In this document: one piece after another, positions 55,611 through 64,000 of the stretch | Position numbering within the stretch: the stretch's first letter is position 1 | Layout of the letters: each line of letters begins with the position of its first letter | NCBI RefSeq assembly: GCF_900119735.1 | Contig: NZ_FPJW01000001.1 | Location: forward strand, 156,904 to 220,903 | Direction of reading: 5' to 3' | Length of the DNA: 64,000 bases | From: Marinospirillum alkaliphilum DSM 21637 | GTDB taxonomy: Bacteria; Pseudomonadota; Gammaproteobacteria; Pseudomonadales; Halomonadaceae | Notes under the pieces: model-generated | Database searches by the model: none | What the model was told of the DNA's origin: nothing | Seen by the model: the letters and a program-made list of their open reading frames with translations, nothing else | Program-made: the position numbers and the translations under genes

Positions 55611-56594
55611 ATGTGGGATTATTCCGAGAAGGTTCAGGAACACTTTTACAACCCGCGTAATGCCGGTGCGCTGGAAGATGCCAATGGGGTGGGTGATGTC
55701 GGCTCGCTGTCTTGTGGTGATGCCCTGCGTCTGATGCTGAAGGTGGAGCCGGAAACTGAAGTGATTCTGGATGCCCGTTTTCAGACCTTTGGTTGTGGTT
55801 CAGCCATAGCTTCTTCTTCGGCACTGACCGAAATGATCAAGGGCAAAACCCTGGATGAAGCACTCAAGGTCAGCAATCAGGACATTGCTGATTATCTGGA
55901 TGGTTTGCCGCCGGAAAAAATGCACTGTTCGGTGATGGGGCGTGAAGCCTTGCAGGCCGCCGTGGCCAACTACCGGGGTGAAGTCTGGAGTGATGATCAC
56001 GAAGAAGGCGCACTGATCTGCAAGTGTTTTGCCATCGATGCGGTGCTGATTGAAGACACCATTCGTGCCAACAGCCTCAGTACGGTGGAAGAAGTCACCA
56101 ACTACACCAAGGCCGGTGGCGGCTGTTCAGCCTGCCATGAAGGCATTGAAGAAATTCTTGCCAAAGTGATGGCTGAGCGTGGTGAAGCCTTCAGTGGTGA
56201 TGCGGCTCAGGTGGTGAATGCTGCACCGGTCAACAAGAGTGTCGACCAAGTACAGGCTGATGCCATGGCGGCACTGACCCAGATTGAAATGCCTGTTGCT
56301 GCAGCCGGTGCAGTACCGGCAGCCAGTGGTGCACCGAAGCTGACCAACCTGCAGCGCATTCGCAAGATTGAAGAAGTGATTGAGCGGGCCCGTCCGGCGC
56401 TGCAGCGGGATCGTGGTGACATTGAGCTGATTGATGTGGATGGCCGCATGGTTTACGTCAAGCTGACCGGTGCCTGCAGTGGTTGCCAGATGGCCAGCAT
56501 GACCCTCAGTGGCATCCAGCAGCAGATGATGGAAGAACTGAAGGAATTCATCCAGTTGGTTCCGGTCAGCAAAGCGCCTGCCACAAGTGCCTGA
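55611..56594 (+). CDS. nifU: NifU Fe-S scaffold
   Basis: The 327-residue modular scaffold has an N-terminal IscU-like domain (Cys35, Cys62, Cys106), a central permanent [2Fe-2S] domain (Cys137, Cys139, Cys172, Cys175) and a C-terminal Nfu domain with CSGC (Cys289, Cys292). The first seven cysteines have the same numbers as in Azotobacter vinelandii NifU. It assembles clusters with sulfur from NifS for nitrogenase. The ATG at 55611 follows AGGAGGA. The longer frame starting inside iscA is a shadow. Confidence 0.96.
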   Translation: MWDYSEKVQEHFYNPRNAGALEDANGVGDVGSLSCGDALRLMLKVEPETEVILDARFQTFGCGSAIASSSALTEMIKGKTLDEALKVSNQDIADYLDGLPPEKMHCSVMGREALQAAVANYRGEVWSDDHEEGALICKCFAIDAVLIEDTIRANSLSTVEEVTNYTKAGGGCSACHEGIEEILAKVMAERGEAFSGDAAQVVNAAPVNKSVDQVQADAMAALTQIEMPVAAAGAVPAASGAPKLTNLQRIRKIEEVIERARPALQRDRGDIELIDVDGRMVYVKLTGACSGCQMASMTLSGIQQQMMEELKEFIQLVPVSKAPATSA

Positions 56595-56615
56595 TTCATC
56601 ACGGGGGTATAACGC

Positions 56616-57815
56616 ATGAACACCATTTATCTGGACAACAATGCCACCACCCAGGTTGATCCTGCGGTTGTGGAAGCCATGCTGCCTTATTTCACCGAGC
56701 AGTTCGGCAACCCGTCTTCCCTGCACAGCTACGGTAACCGTGTGGGTCAGGCATTAAAAGCTGCCCGCCAGCAGATCCAGCAACTGCTGGGTGCCGAACA
56801 TGAAACCGAAATTGTGTTCACCTCCTGCGGAACCGAAAGTGACTCCACCGCCATTCTTTCCGCATTAAAGGCTCAGCCGGAGCGCAAGGAAATCATCACC
56901 ACGGTGGTGGAGCACCCGGCCGTACTGGCCTTGTGTGAGTACCTGGAAAAAGAAGGTTACACCGTGCACTACCTGAAGGTGGACGGTAAAGGGCGGCTGG
57001 ATCTGGATGAGTACCAAAGCCTGCTGAGTGACCGGACCGCCATTGTCAGTGTGATGTGGGCCAATAACGAAACCGGCACCTTCTTCCCGGTGGTGGAAAT
57101 GGCTGAAATGGCCTGGAATGCCGGGGTGATGTTCCACACCGATGCGGTGCAGGCGGTGGGCAAGATCCCGATGGATCTGAAAAACACCAAAATTGATCTG
57201 CTCAGCATTTCCGGCCACAAGCTCCATGCCCCCAAGGGCATTGGTGTGCTCTACCTGCGCCGTGGCACCCGCTTCCGTCCACTGCTGCGTGGTGGGCATC
57301 AGGAGCGTGGTCGTCGTGCCGGTACTGAAAACTCGGCTTCCATTGTGGCACTGGGCAAGGCCGCAGAAATGGCACTGGCCGCGATGGAGCATGAGAACAC
57401 TGAAGTCAAGCGCCTGCGCGACAAGCTGGAGCAGGGCATCCTGGCTCAAGTCAGCCATGCTTTTGTCACCGGTGACCCGGATAACCGCCTGCCCAACACC
57501 TGCAACATCGCTTTTGAATACATTGAGGGTGAGTCGATCCTGCTGCTGCTGAACAAACACGGCATTGCTGCATCCAGCGGTTCGGCCTGCACCTCCGGTT
57601 CACTGGAGCCTTCCCACGTGATGCGAGCGATGGGGCTGCCTTACACCGCCGCCCACGGCACTGTGCGTTTTTCCCTGTCGCGTTACACCACCGAAGCGGA
57701 AATCGACAAGGTGATTGAAGTGCTGCCGGGCATCATCGACCAGTTGCGTAAACTTTCACCCTACTGGAAAGACGGTGCCCCGGTTGAAGAAGCCTTTGAT
57801 CCGGCTTATGCCTGA
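56616..57815 (+). CDS. nifS: NifS cysteine desulfurase
   Basis: The 399-residue PLP enzyme delivers sulfur from cysteine to NifU. The PLP lysine is Lys202 ([10 protein letters not shown]) and the persulfide cysteine Cys325 (SGSACTSGS), both identical in number to A. vinelandii NifS. It lies 21 nt after nifU with a G-rich ribosome binding site, and upstream of nifV. Confidence 0.96.
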   Translation: MNTIYLDNNATTQVDPAVVEAMLPYFTEQFGNPSSLHSYGNRVGQALKAARQQIQQLLGAEHETEIVFTSCGTESDSTAILSALKAQPERKEIITTVVEHPAVLALCEYLEKEGYTVHYLKVDGKGRLDLDEYQSLLSDRTAIVSVMWANNETGTFFPVVEMAEMAWNAGVMFHTDAVQAVGKIPMDLKNTKIDLLSISGHKLHAPKGIGVLYLRRGTRFRPLLRGGHQERGRRAGTENSASIVALGKAAEMALAAMEHENTEVKRLRDKLEQGILAQVSHAFVTGDPDNRLPNTCNIAFEYIEGESILLLLNKHGIAASSGSACTSGSLEPSHVMRAMGLPYTAAHGTVRFSLSRYTTEAEIDKVIEVLPGIIDQLRKLSPYWKDGAPVEEAFDPAYA

Positions 57816-57840
57816 TACGCCAGATGAACAGGAGCCACCC

Positions 57841-58986
57841 ATGACTCAGCCCAGACACATCATCATTGATGACACCACCCTGCGGGACGGTGAGCAGACT
57901 GCCGGGGTGGCGTTCACGCTGGATGAAAAGCGCGCCATTGCCACCCGGCTGGATGCCCTGGGTGTACCCGAACTGGAAGTGGGTATTCCGGCGATGGGTG
58001 AAGTGGAGCGGGATGACATTCGTGCCCTGGCCGCTTTGAACCTGTCGGCTGAACTGGTGGCCTGGGGGCGCATGCACCCGGATGACCTGAAAGCCAGTGC
58101 CGGGCTGCCGATCCAGTGGCTGGACCTGTCGATTGCTTCTTCTGATCTGCATCTGGAGCGCAAGATCAGAAAAAGCCGTGACTGGGTGTTGCAGCAGATT
58201 CGTGAGCTGGTGCCGCGTGCCTGTGATCTGGGCTACCGCATCATCCTGGGTTGTGAAGATGCCTCCCGTTCGGACCCGGAATTCATGCTGCAGCTGGCGG
58301 AAACCGCCCAGCAGGCCGGAGCCAGTCGCATCCGTTTTGCCGACACCCTGGGCATCATGGAACCTTTCGGGGTGTATGAGCGCATCAGCCAACTGGCCAG
58401 CCGTTGTGACCTGCAGATTGAAATGCACGCCCACGATGACCTGGGGCTGGCGACTGCCAACAGTCTGGCGGCTGCCCGTGCCGGTGCCACCCACATCAAC
58501 ACCACTGTGAACGGCCTGGGTGAACGTGCCGGTAATGCCGCACTGGAAGAAGTGGTGCTGGGTCTGAATCAGCTGTATGGCATGGACACCGGCATCAGCC
58601 TGACCGCCTTCCCTGAGTTGTCTGCACTGGTGGCTCAGGCCTCCGGTCGTCCGGTGAGTTGGCAGAAAAGCCTGGTGGGTGAGGGCGTGTTCACTCACGA
58701 AGCAGGCATTCATGTGGATGGCCTGTTAAAAGACCCGCTGATCTATCAGGGAGTTGATCCGGCGCTGCTGGGTCGCAGTCATCAGCTGGTACTGGGTAAA
58801 CATTCCGGCAGCCGTGCTGTGCAAGCCAGTTATGCCCGTCTGGGCATTCAACTGAGTGTTGAACAGGCACGCCTGCTGTTGCAGGAAATCCGCCGCCGCA
58901 GCGGCCTCAACAAACAACCCCCGCGGGATACTGAACTGCTTAGCCTGTATCAGTCCCTTTCTGTGAATTCTTCTGCCGTGATGTGA
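57841..58986 (+). CDS. nifV: homocitrate synthase NifV
   Basis: The 381-residue protein of the isopropylmalate/homocitrate synthase family starts the barrel with [16 protein letters not shown] and carries the metal-binding HxH in EMHAHDDLG. It makes homocitrate, the organic ligand of FeMo-cofactor, from acetyl-CoA and 2-oxoglutarate. AGGAG lies 6 nt before the ATG at 57841. The nif context argues for homocitrate over isopropylmalate. Confidence 0.94.
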   Translation: MTQPRHIIIDDTTLRDGEQTAGVAFTLDEKRAIATRLDALGVPELEVGIPAMGEVERDDIRALAALNLSAELVAWGRMHPDDLKASAGLPIQWLDLSIASSDLHLERKIRKSRDWVLQQIRELVPRACDLGYRIILGCEDASRSDPEFMLQLAETAQQAGASRIRFADTLGIMEPFGVYERISQLASRCDLQIEMHAHDDLGLATANSLAAARAGATHINTTVNGLGERAGNAALEEVVLGLNQLYGMDTGISLTAFPELSALVAQASGRPVSWQKSLVGEGVFTHEAGIHVDGLLKDPLIYQGVDPALLGRSHQLVLGKHSGSRAVQASYARLGIQLSVEQARLLLQEIRRRSGLNKQPPRDTELLSLYQSLSVNSSAVM

Positions 58987-58993
58987 GGTGTGT

Positions 58994-59338
58994 ATGTTGG
59001 ATGCCGATGAAATCGAATCCCTTGAGGACTTTGACGATGCACTGCAGGAGCTGGAAAGTGCCGAAGACTTTCTGGTGTTTTTCAAAATTGAATACGATCC
59101 GCGTGTGGTGCAGGTGAATCGCCTGCATATCCTGCAGCGTTTCCACAATTACCTGGCTGCCCAGCCGATGCCGGAAACCCTGGATGCCCGCTTTGAGCAT
59201 TACCAGCAACTGCTGGGGCAGGCCTACCTGAGTTTTGTCAATTCCAGTGCCCAGCAGGAAAAGGTGCTGAAAATCTTCAAGCGTGGACAGCCCGGCAGTG
59301 GTTTTGTGTCCCTGGGTGCCATTGGAGGTGTGAAATGA
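58994..59338 (+). CDS. nifW: nitrogenase-stabilising protein NifW
   Basis: The 114-residue NifW protein is recognisable from ESAEDFLVFFKIEYDPRVV near residues 20-40 and VNRLHILQRF. It protects or helps mature the MoFe protein. The start at ATG 58994 follows AGGTG. A GTG at 58988 is possible. Its stop overlaps the nifZ start. Confidence 0.92.
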   Translation: MLDADEIESLEDFDDALQELESAEDFLVFFKIEYDPRVVQVNRLHILQRFHNYLAAQPMPETLDARFEHYQQLLGQAYLSFVNSSAQQEKVLKIFKRGQPGSGFVSLGAIGGVK

Positions 59339-59823
59339 ACCCGATTTATGACTATGGCGATGAAGTGCGGGTGATCCGCAATGTGCGCAACGACGGCAGT
59401 TTCCCTGGTAAGGACAAGGGCGACCTGTTAATCCGCAGGGGCCAGACCGGCCATGTGCGCAACATCGGCACTTTTTTGCAGGATCAGATCATCTACACCG
59501 TACACTTCATCGAAGAGGACCTGCAGGTCGGCTGCCGTGAAGAAGAGCTGGTACCAGCCTCCGATCCCTGGACACCCAGCCTGTTTGAAAGCCGCGAAAA
59601 GGTGCATTCCCGCCTGGCCTTGTCGCTGCGCGGTGAAATTGTGGTGGAGCCCGGCACCCTGGGCGAAGTGTTGAAGGTGAATCGGGATGATCCCGAAACC
59701 GGAGTGACCTATCACATCCTGTTCCCCGGTCATGTGCTGGCCGTACCGGAGCAGGCACTGATGAACCAGCAGGAAGCCGCTGCACTGGGTTACCGGGAGC
59801 CGGAACATGCTACAGCTGACTGA
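59335..59823 (+). CDS. nifZ: nitrogenase maturation protein NifZ
   Basis: The 162-residue NifZ has the conserved YDYGDEVRVIRNVRNDG start and RGQTGHVRNIGTFLQDQ near residue 35. A second, degenerate repeat (RGEIVVEPGTLGEVL) occupies the C-terminal half, an internal duplication seen in longer NifZ proteins. It assists P-cluster formation. It starts at an ATGA overlap with nifW and its end overlaps nifM by 17 nt. Confidence 0.92.
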   Translation: MNPIYDYGDEVRVIRNVRNDGSFPGKDKGDLLIRRGQTGHVRNIGTFLQDQIIYTVHFIEEDLQVGCREEELVPASDPWTPSLFESREKVHSRLALSLRGEIVVEPGTLGEVLKVNRDDPETGVTYHILFPGHVLAVPEQALMNQQEAAALGYREPEHATAD

Positions 59824-60646
59824 AGCCCAGGCGCTGGCCTATCTGGGATTGAAAATAGCCGATGCCCGTTACGGCAAACAACTCAATGAGCTGGAAGGAA
59901 AAGAGTTGCAGGAAGTCATGGCGCAGGCCGAGCGCCAGTACCGGCTGGAAGAAAAGGTACTGGCCGCGCCGGAAAGCCAGCAGGTGCACCTGCCGGAAGC
60001 CACTCTGGAAGATGCCTGGCTGCGCATTCGCGGACGTTATGAAACAGAGCAGGAGTTTGAGCAGGCACTGGCACTGGTGCAATTGACTCCCAAGTCTTAC
60101 CGTCTGGCACTGAGTCGTGAACTGCGGATTGAAGCCGTGCTGGAAAAGGTTGCCAGCCGTGCTGAACCCGTTTCCGACGAAGCCGTGGCACGTTTTTATC
60201 ACCAGTACCCAGACAAGTTCACCATCCCGGAAAAGCGCCGCACCCGTCACCTGCTGATCACCGTGGATGAAAACCGTGCCGATGCCGGTGAGTTGCTGGT
60301 ACTGCAACAGATGGAAGCCATCCGTGCCCGCCTGTTAAAGCGTCCGGAGCTCTTCTCCGAACTGACCCTGCGGCATTCCCAGTGCCCCACCGCGGTGGAA
60401 GGTGGACAGCTGGGACTGGTCACCAAAGGGCTGCTGTTTGAAGCCCTGGATCAGGCACTTTTTGAAATGCAGGCCGGAGACATCAGCCCGCCCCTGCGCT
60501 CACCTCTGGGGTATCACATCCTGTATTGCGAGGCCATCATCCCGGCTGAAAACACCAGCCTGGAACAAGCCCGTCCCAAAATCCTCGAATACCTGCAAGA
60601 CAAACAACGCCAGCAACTCCAGAAACGCTGGATGCTGCAGCTGTAA
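59807..60646 (+). CDS. nifM: NifM peptidyl-prolyl isomerase
   Basis: The 279-residue protein has a helical N-terminal part (about 1-125) and a C-terminal parvulin-type PPIase domain (RRTRHLLITVDE, FSELTLRHSQCPTA, GGQLGLV). It is needed for folding of the NifH Fe protein. It lacks a signal peptide, as expected for cytoplasmic NifM and unlike SurA. GGGAGC lies before the ATG inside nifZ. It is the last gene of the operon, followed by a strong terminator. Confidence 0.9.
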   Translation: MLQLTEAQALAYLGLKIADARYGKQLNELEGKELQEVMAQAERQYRLEEKVLAAPESQQVHLPEATLEDAWLRIRGRYETEQEFEQALALVQLTPKSYRLALSRELRIEAVLEKVASRAEPVSDEAVARFYHQYPDKFTIPEKRRTRHLLITVDENRADAGELLVLQQMEAIRARLLKRPELFSELTLRHSQCPTAVEGGQLGLVTKGLLFEALDQALFEMQAGDISPPLRSPLGYHILYCEAIIPAENTSLEQARPKILEYLQDKQRQQLQKRWMLQL

Positions 60647-60665
60647 CACTTGCCCCGTATAAAAC

Positions 60666-60706
60666 AACCAGCCATCCGGTTTACCCCGGGTGGCTGGTTT
60701 TCTTTT
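60666..60706 (+). terminator. rho-independent terminator after nifM
   Basis: AACCAGCCATCCGG (from 60666) pairs with CCGGGTGGCTGGTT (to 60699), giving about 14 bp, followed by TTCTTTT. It ends the nif operon and marks the boundary to the AT-rich segment. Confidence 0.9.
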
Positions 60707-61386
60707 CCTACCCATCCCCAGCCTGGCTTTTTCTTTTACAATGCTTTGTAACTTCCAGCGCATGATGAATGCGATGAACAAAGATCTACGCAGCTCATAT
60801 AGTCAATCAATGGCACAATGTAACCTAAGCAGGAAGGATGGAAGCTGCCTCATTGTGAGGCTTGGGGGGGGGAGGGGCAACAATACTGGGGGAAGTCCGC
60901 TCAATGGGATTAGGTTTATCGAGGAATAGAGCATCTGAAAAAAGATGACTCCTTGAAAAAAGCCTATTTCCATAAACAAATGGCGCCTTTAAAAGATTGG
61001 GTGCAGAGTTAAATGTGAAAGGTGCTGAGCACGTGAGTTTCGTTGAATAGAAGCGGTTGACTCAGCGGTACATTTTGTTAGAGTACAGATCGGTTCAATT
61101 ACGGTTGGTAGAATTTACACAAGGGTGCAATCGGTATAATACCAGATACTTCTGGACGTCTATGAGACTCCACAGGGTTTACCTGTCTTTATTTTTACTG
61201 GTGCTTGATAGTCAATTTGGTTCTGCCGCTATATGGGACAAGAGTGATTCTATGCTTCTCCTGAAGGTGAAATGCTTTGCATATGCTTTAAGCACCTTAA
61301 TTTGGAAGAGTTATTTTTAACAATAAATATCTGTTACAGTAGATATTAAATAGTGTTAGACGGATATAAAATATAATGGAGTAAAA
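60707..61386. other. non-coding transition segment, no convincing gene
   Basis: This 680-bp stretch changes from the GC-rich nif region to AT-rich DNA. It contains a run of nine G (60864-60872) followed by A and four G, a small hairpin GCCTCA-TTG-TGAGGC (60847-60861) and another CATCT/AGATG (60932-60947). Short open frames (60690-60929, 61057-61320) lack ribosome binding sites and recognisable sequence. One, from an ATG at 61162, would encode a 52-residue peptide starting like a signal sequence, but support is weak. No tRNA or integrase is seen. Confidence 0.6.
61326..61347. promoter_or_regulatory. inverted repeat upstream of the TIR gene
   Basis: AATATCT (61326-61332) is mirrored by AGATATT (61341-61347) around 8 nt, 40 bp before the TIR gene ATG. 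It overlaps the AT-rich stretch that should contain the promoter and may be an operator. Confidence 0.4.
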
Positions 61387-63927
61387 ATGACAGTAAAAGT
61401 ATTTATTAGCTATTCACACAAAGATGAAGAGTTTAAGAACAGCTTGACGGAGCACTTATCTGGTCTTTTAAGGTCTGGTGTTATTAGTGAATGGAATGAT
61501 AGGAAAATAGTTCCTGGAACTAATTGGAGTAATGAAATAAGTGAAAATCTGAAGGATTCTGATTTAATTTTGTTTCTAATTAGCTCGTCTTTCTTGAGTT
61601 CTGACTATTGCGTGAATATTGAAGCAGAAACAGCTTTATCAATGCATAAGTCAGGGGAGGCGCAGCTCATACCAATTGTAATTAGATCAGTTGACTGGTC
61701 TGACACACCACTCTCTGAGTTGCAAGGTCTTCCTAAGGATGCTCAACCAGTAGCTCTATGGCCAGATAGAGATGAAGCATGGGTTAATGTGATCCACGGA
61801 ATAAAAAAGAATATAAGTGAGTTTAAGCCAAAAAAAAATGCAGGCATTAAGCTGGTTGATTCAGGGGGGGTACACCCTACTGAATCTATTCTGGATTGGA
61901 TAGATGATACAGAAATAATGCTAACCCACAGGAAGGTGAATAGGATAAAACTATCGGATATTTACACTATTCCTGATGTTGAAATTGATAGTGAGCCTAA
62001 AAATGAATTAAGGACTTATAGAAGTGCTTGCTTTTTACCTGGCAAATTTGAGAGATTTCTCGTATTTGGCGAGGAACAGCAGGGTAAAACTTCACTTTTA
62101 AAGTACTACTATAAGTCATTTTTAGCGCAATCAAAAATTCCATTAATATTGGAGGGGGGTAGTGTTAAGGACTCAAACCCTGAAGTTATAATAAAGAAAG
62201 AGCTTGCTCGACAGTATTGCGGGGTGTCATATGAGTTCTTCATAAGCTCGAATGATAAGGTTGTAATAATTGACAACATTGATGATATTGGGCTCAATCG
62301 AAAGTATCGGGATAAGTTCATAACTGAGATCTGCAATTTGTCTGGCAAGTGTATATTCACACATCAGTTAGCTTTTTCATTGCTTATAGATGAGATACCT
62401 GCTCTTGATGATTTTGCTCAAGCCGAAATTATGGGGCTTGGAAATAAAAAGAGGGAGGAAATTATTCAGCGGTGGATATCGCTTGGAGTAGAGCAAACCA
62501 TCACTGAAGAAGATCTTTATACAAGATGTGATGAGCTTAAAGATACAATTAATTCGGTGGTAAAAAAGAATATTGTTCCACCAAAACCAATTTATATATT
62601 GATGCTTCTTCAAATGTTTGAGGCGCACACAAATTTAAATCTTGAGCTTTCTTCGCATGGACACTGCTATCAGCAGCTTATTTACCAGTCATTTGAAAAT
62701 GCAAAAATAAACAAGAGGGATTTTGATAAGTACCTAAATGTACTAACAGAGCTTGCTTGGTGGATATTTGTAAATAACAAAAACCCTAACGAAGCTCAGC
62801 TTGATGAGTTCTTTGAGGAATATTGCAAGTTGTACCTGGATGTAGATAAAGAGGTTGTTATATCTAGGCTTTCAAGCCATTCTATTTTACAGGTTAAAGA
62901 ATTTAAAACCGGATTTAAATATCCATATATATATTATTTTTTTGTTGGAAAGAAGATTTCTGAGTCCTACTTGGAGTATGTGGATATTCAAGATAAAGTA
63001 AGCTACCTTCTGGATAATCTTCATAGGGAAGATTTTGCTAATATTTTAATATTTGTGGCTCATCACACAAAAGATGGATGGGTAATAAATCTTCTTAAAA
63101 AGGTACTTTCTGAACTATTTGATGAACACCCATCTGCAACGCTTGATACAGATCAGCTATCTTTCATGAATGACTTTATGAGACAAATTCCGGAGCTTAT
63201 TCTGGAGCAGAGAGAAGTTCAAAAGGAGCGTGATGCCTATAATGAAAAGCTAGATGTTAGTGAGCGATCTCAGAGTGATGAAGATGAGTTTGAGTATCCT
63301 GGTATACTGGCTGATATAAATAAAACTTTTAAAGGTATGGAAATAGCTGGTCAAATAATTAGAAATCGCCATGCCTCATTGAAGAGGGATTCACTAAATG
63401 TTTTAGCTGAAAATGGAATTAATGCTGGGCTTAGATTTTTAAAGTATTTTATCGCCATGTCTGATATTGCAAAAAATGAAATTGTAAAAGTTATTTCATC
63501 TCATCTCTCAGAGAATCCAAGACTTACAAATGATGAAATTGAGAAGTATGCTGAAAATGCTTATCTACATCTAACCTACGGTGTAATAAATAGTGTGGTT
63601 CGAAAAATTGCCGCTTCAGTTGGATCTAAGGAGGCTATGGAGATATATAGATCAATAGAGGAAAAGGAGCCGACGCCTGCACTGCTGCTTCTTAAGCAGT
63701 CTATTGAGCTCCATTTTTTGAAGCGTATTGATATAAAAAGTATCGCTAAGAGTGTTGAGAAATTAAAAGGAAATTTTGTCTGTACTCGGATTTTGAAAGA
63801 GCTGGTAATTCAGCATATTTATATGTTTCCTGTCGATTACAAGGAGAAACAGCAACTATCGAGGCTATTAGGCCTATCAGTTAAAGGTCAGCAATTAATG
63901 GAGCAAAAACAGAAGCGTATCGGATAG
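61387..63927 (+). CDS. TIR-domain P-loop NTPase, candidate antiphage defence protein
   Basis: The 846-residue protein has three parts. Residues 1-145 form a TIR domain (VFISYSHKDEEF; the conserved glutamate is Glu79 after SSDYC), which in related bacterial proteins degrades NAD+. Residues about 205-420 form a P-loop NTPase with Walker A GEEQQGKT (228-235) and Walker B VVIIDNIDD (292-300). The rest (about 420-846) is helical and unassigned, a likely sensor. This is a STAND-like layout: sensor, switch, killing effector. The gene is about 35% GC, far below its neighbours, with no partner gene visible before the window ends. The precise defence family is not assigned. Confidence 0.8.
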   Translation: MTVKVFISYSHKDEEFKNSLTEHLSGLLRSGVISEWNDRKIVPGTNWSNEISENLKDSDLILFLISSSFLSSDYCVNIEAETALSMHKSGEAQLIPIVIRSVDWSDTPLSELQGLPKDAQPVALWPDRDEAWVNVIHGIKKNISEFKPKKNAGIKLVDSGGVHPTESILDWIDDTEIMLTHRKVNRIKLSDIYTIPDVEIDSEPKNELRTYRSACFLPGKFERFLVFGEEQQGKTSLLKYYYKSFLAQSKIPLILEGGSVKDSNPEVIIKKELARQYCGVSYEFFISSNDKVVIIDNIDDIGLNRKYRDKFITEICNLSGKCIFTHQLAFSLLIDEIPALDDFAQAEIMGLGNKKREEIIQRWISLGVEQTITEEDLYTRCDELKDTINSVVKKNIVPPKPIYILMLLQMFEAHTNLNLELSSHGHCYQQLIYQSFENAKINKRDFDKYLNVLTELAWWIFVNNKNPNEAQLDEFFEEYCKLYLDVDKEVVISRLSSHSILQVKEFKTGFKYPYIYYFFVGKKISESYLEYVDIQDKVSYLLDNLHREDFANILIFVAHHTKDGWVINLLKKVLSELFDEHPSATLDTDQLSFMNDFMRQIPELILEQREVQKERDAYNEKLDVSERSQSDEDEFEYPGILADINKTFKGMEIAGQIIRNRHASLKRDSLNVLAENGINAGLRFLKYFIAMSDIAKNEIVKVISSHLSENPRLTNDEIEKYAENAYLHLTYGVINSVVRKIAASVGSKEAMEIYRSIEEKEPTPALLLLKQSIELHFLKRIDIKSIAKSVEKLKGNFVCTRILKELVIQHIYMFPVDYKEKQQLSRLLGLSVKGQQLMEQKQKRIG

Positions 63928-63944
63928 TCTAAGGTTACGGTACT

Positions 63945-64000
63945 TGGGTTTCATGGGTTTCATGGGTTTCATGGGTTTCATGGGTTTCATGGGTTTCATG
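63945..64000 (+). repeat. 9-bp tandem repeat array running off the window
   Basis: Six perfect copies of TGGGTTTCA run from 63945 to 63998, and the array continues at least to the window edge. It begins 17 nt after the TIR gene stop. One frame reads Met-Gly-Phe repeatedly, so an expressed repeat protein is formally possible, but the array is too short here to tell. The full length is unknown. Confidence 0.95.

Noticed and set aside
60690..60929. 79-codon frame across the nifM terminator
   Set aside because: It starts within the terminator stem and includes the G9 tract, giving a low-complexity peptide; not a plausible gene.
61057..61320. small frame before the TIR gene, with an inner ATG at 61162 and a signal-like start
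   Set aside because: It starts at a TTG or at an ATG without a ribosome binding site, and shows no family. Kept only as a remark in the non-coding segment.
63945..64000. possible CRISPR array
   Set aside because: The units are 9 bp and directly joined without spacers, so it is a simple tandem repeat.

Overview
The window looks like chromosomal DNA of a diazotrophic, aromatic-degrading gammaproteobacterium, probably a marine Oceanospirillales-type organism. The evidence is rdgC, rmf, fused rlmKL, RNase II and a nifU-S-V-W-Z-M run with NifM, together with TRAP transport. The lineage below class is inference. Most genes are GC-rich (high fifties per cent by sampling rows). Three patches are clearly more AT-rich and look acquired: an endonuclease-like gene (26.4-27.2 kb), hicAB (39.2-39.8 kb) and the TIR-NTPase region (about 60.8 kb to the end).

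Region 1 (0-19 kb) is a complete protocatechuate 4,5-cleavage locus. A cut LysR gene and an MFS exporter are followed by galD/ligU-ligJ-ligK-ligI-ligA-ligB-ligC, an aldo/keto reductase, a TRAP transporter (dctPQM) and a chemoreceptor, all on +. The opposing strand carries pobR-pobA-ligA2-ligB2, and a benzaldehyde-type aldehyde dehydrogenase lies beyond. Together they could sense, import and convert 4-hydroxybenzoate to protocatechuate, open the ring with either of two distinct dioxygenases, and run the product to pyruvate and oxaloacetate. A 63-bp tandem duplication sits inside the lig operon between ligJ and ligK.

Region 2 (19-28.4 kb) is mixed: an alpha/beta hydrolase, tRNA-Pro(CGG), RNase II, a Nit-type amidase, a DUF488 protein, an 815-residue protein with two DUF1266-like modules, an AT-rich endonuclease-like gene followed by a 97-nt imperfect palindrome, and a glutathionyl-hydroquinone reductase.

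Region 3 (28.4-39.1 kb) holds two divergent, paralogous sets of transglutaminase, circularly permuted ATP-grasp and alpha-E proteins, plus a zinc-ribbon metallopeptidase. This is a predicted but biochemically uncharacterised peptide-ligase type system.

Region 4 (39.1-55 kb) has hicAB, an overlapping set of a periplasmic binding protein, a Cache-type nucleotide cyclase and glyoxalase I, then a CDF metal exporter, an acyltransferase-like protein, rdgC, rmf, rlmKL, an ECF42-type sigma factor operon with its DGPF (YCII) partners, a periplasmic-sensor diguanylate cyclase and malate dehydrogenase.

Region 5 (55-60.7 kb) is a nitrogenase maturation operon: IscA-type, nifU, nifS, nifV, nifW, nifZ, nifM. 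In front of it lie an exact NifA upstream activator sequence, a near-consensus IHF site and an exact sigma-54 promoter, and a strong terminator follows it.

Region 6 (60.7-64 kb) is an AT-rich accessory segment. It carries an 846-residue protein with an N-terminal TIR domain, a P-loop NTPase and a long helical tail, which is the best candidate here for an undescribed antiphage (TIR-STAND-like) system. A 9-bp tandem repeat follows and runs off the window edge.
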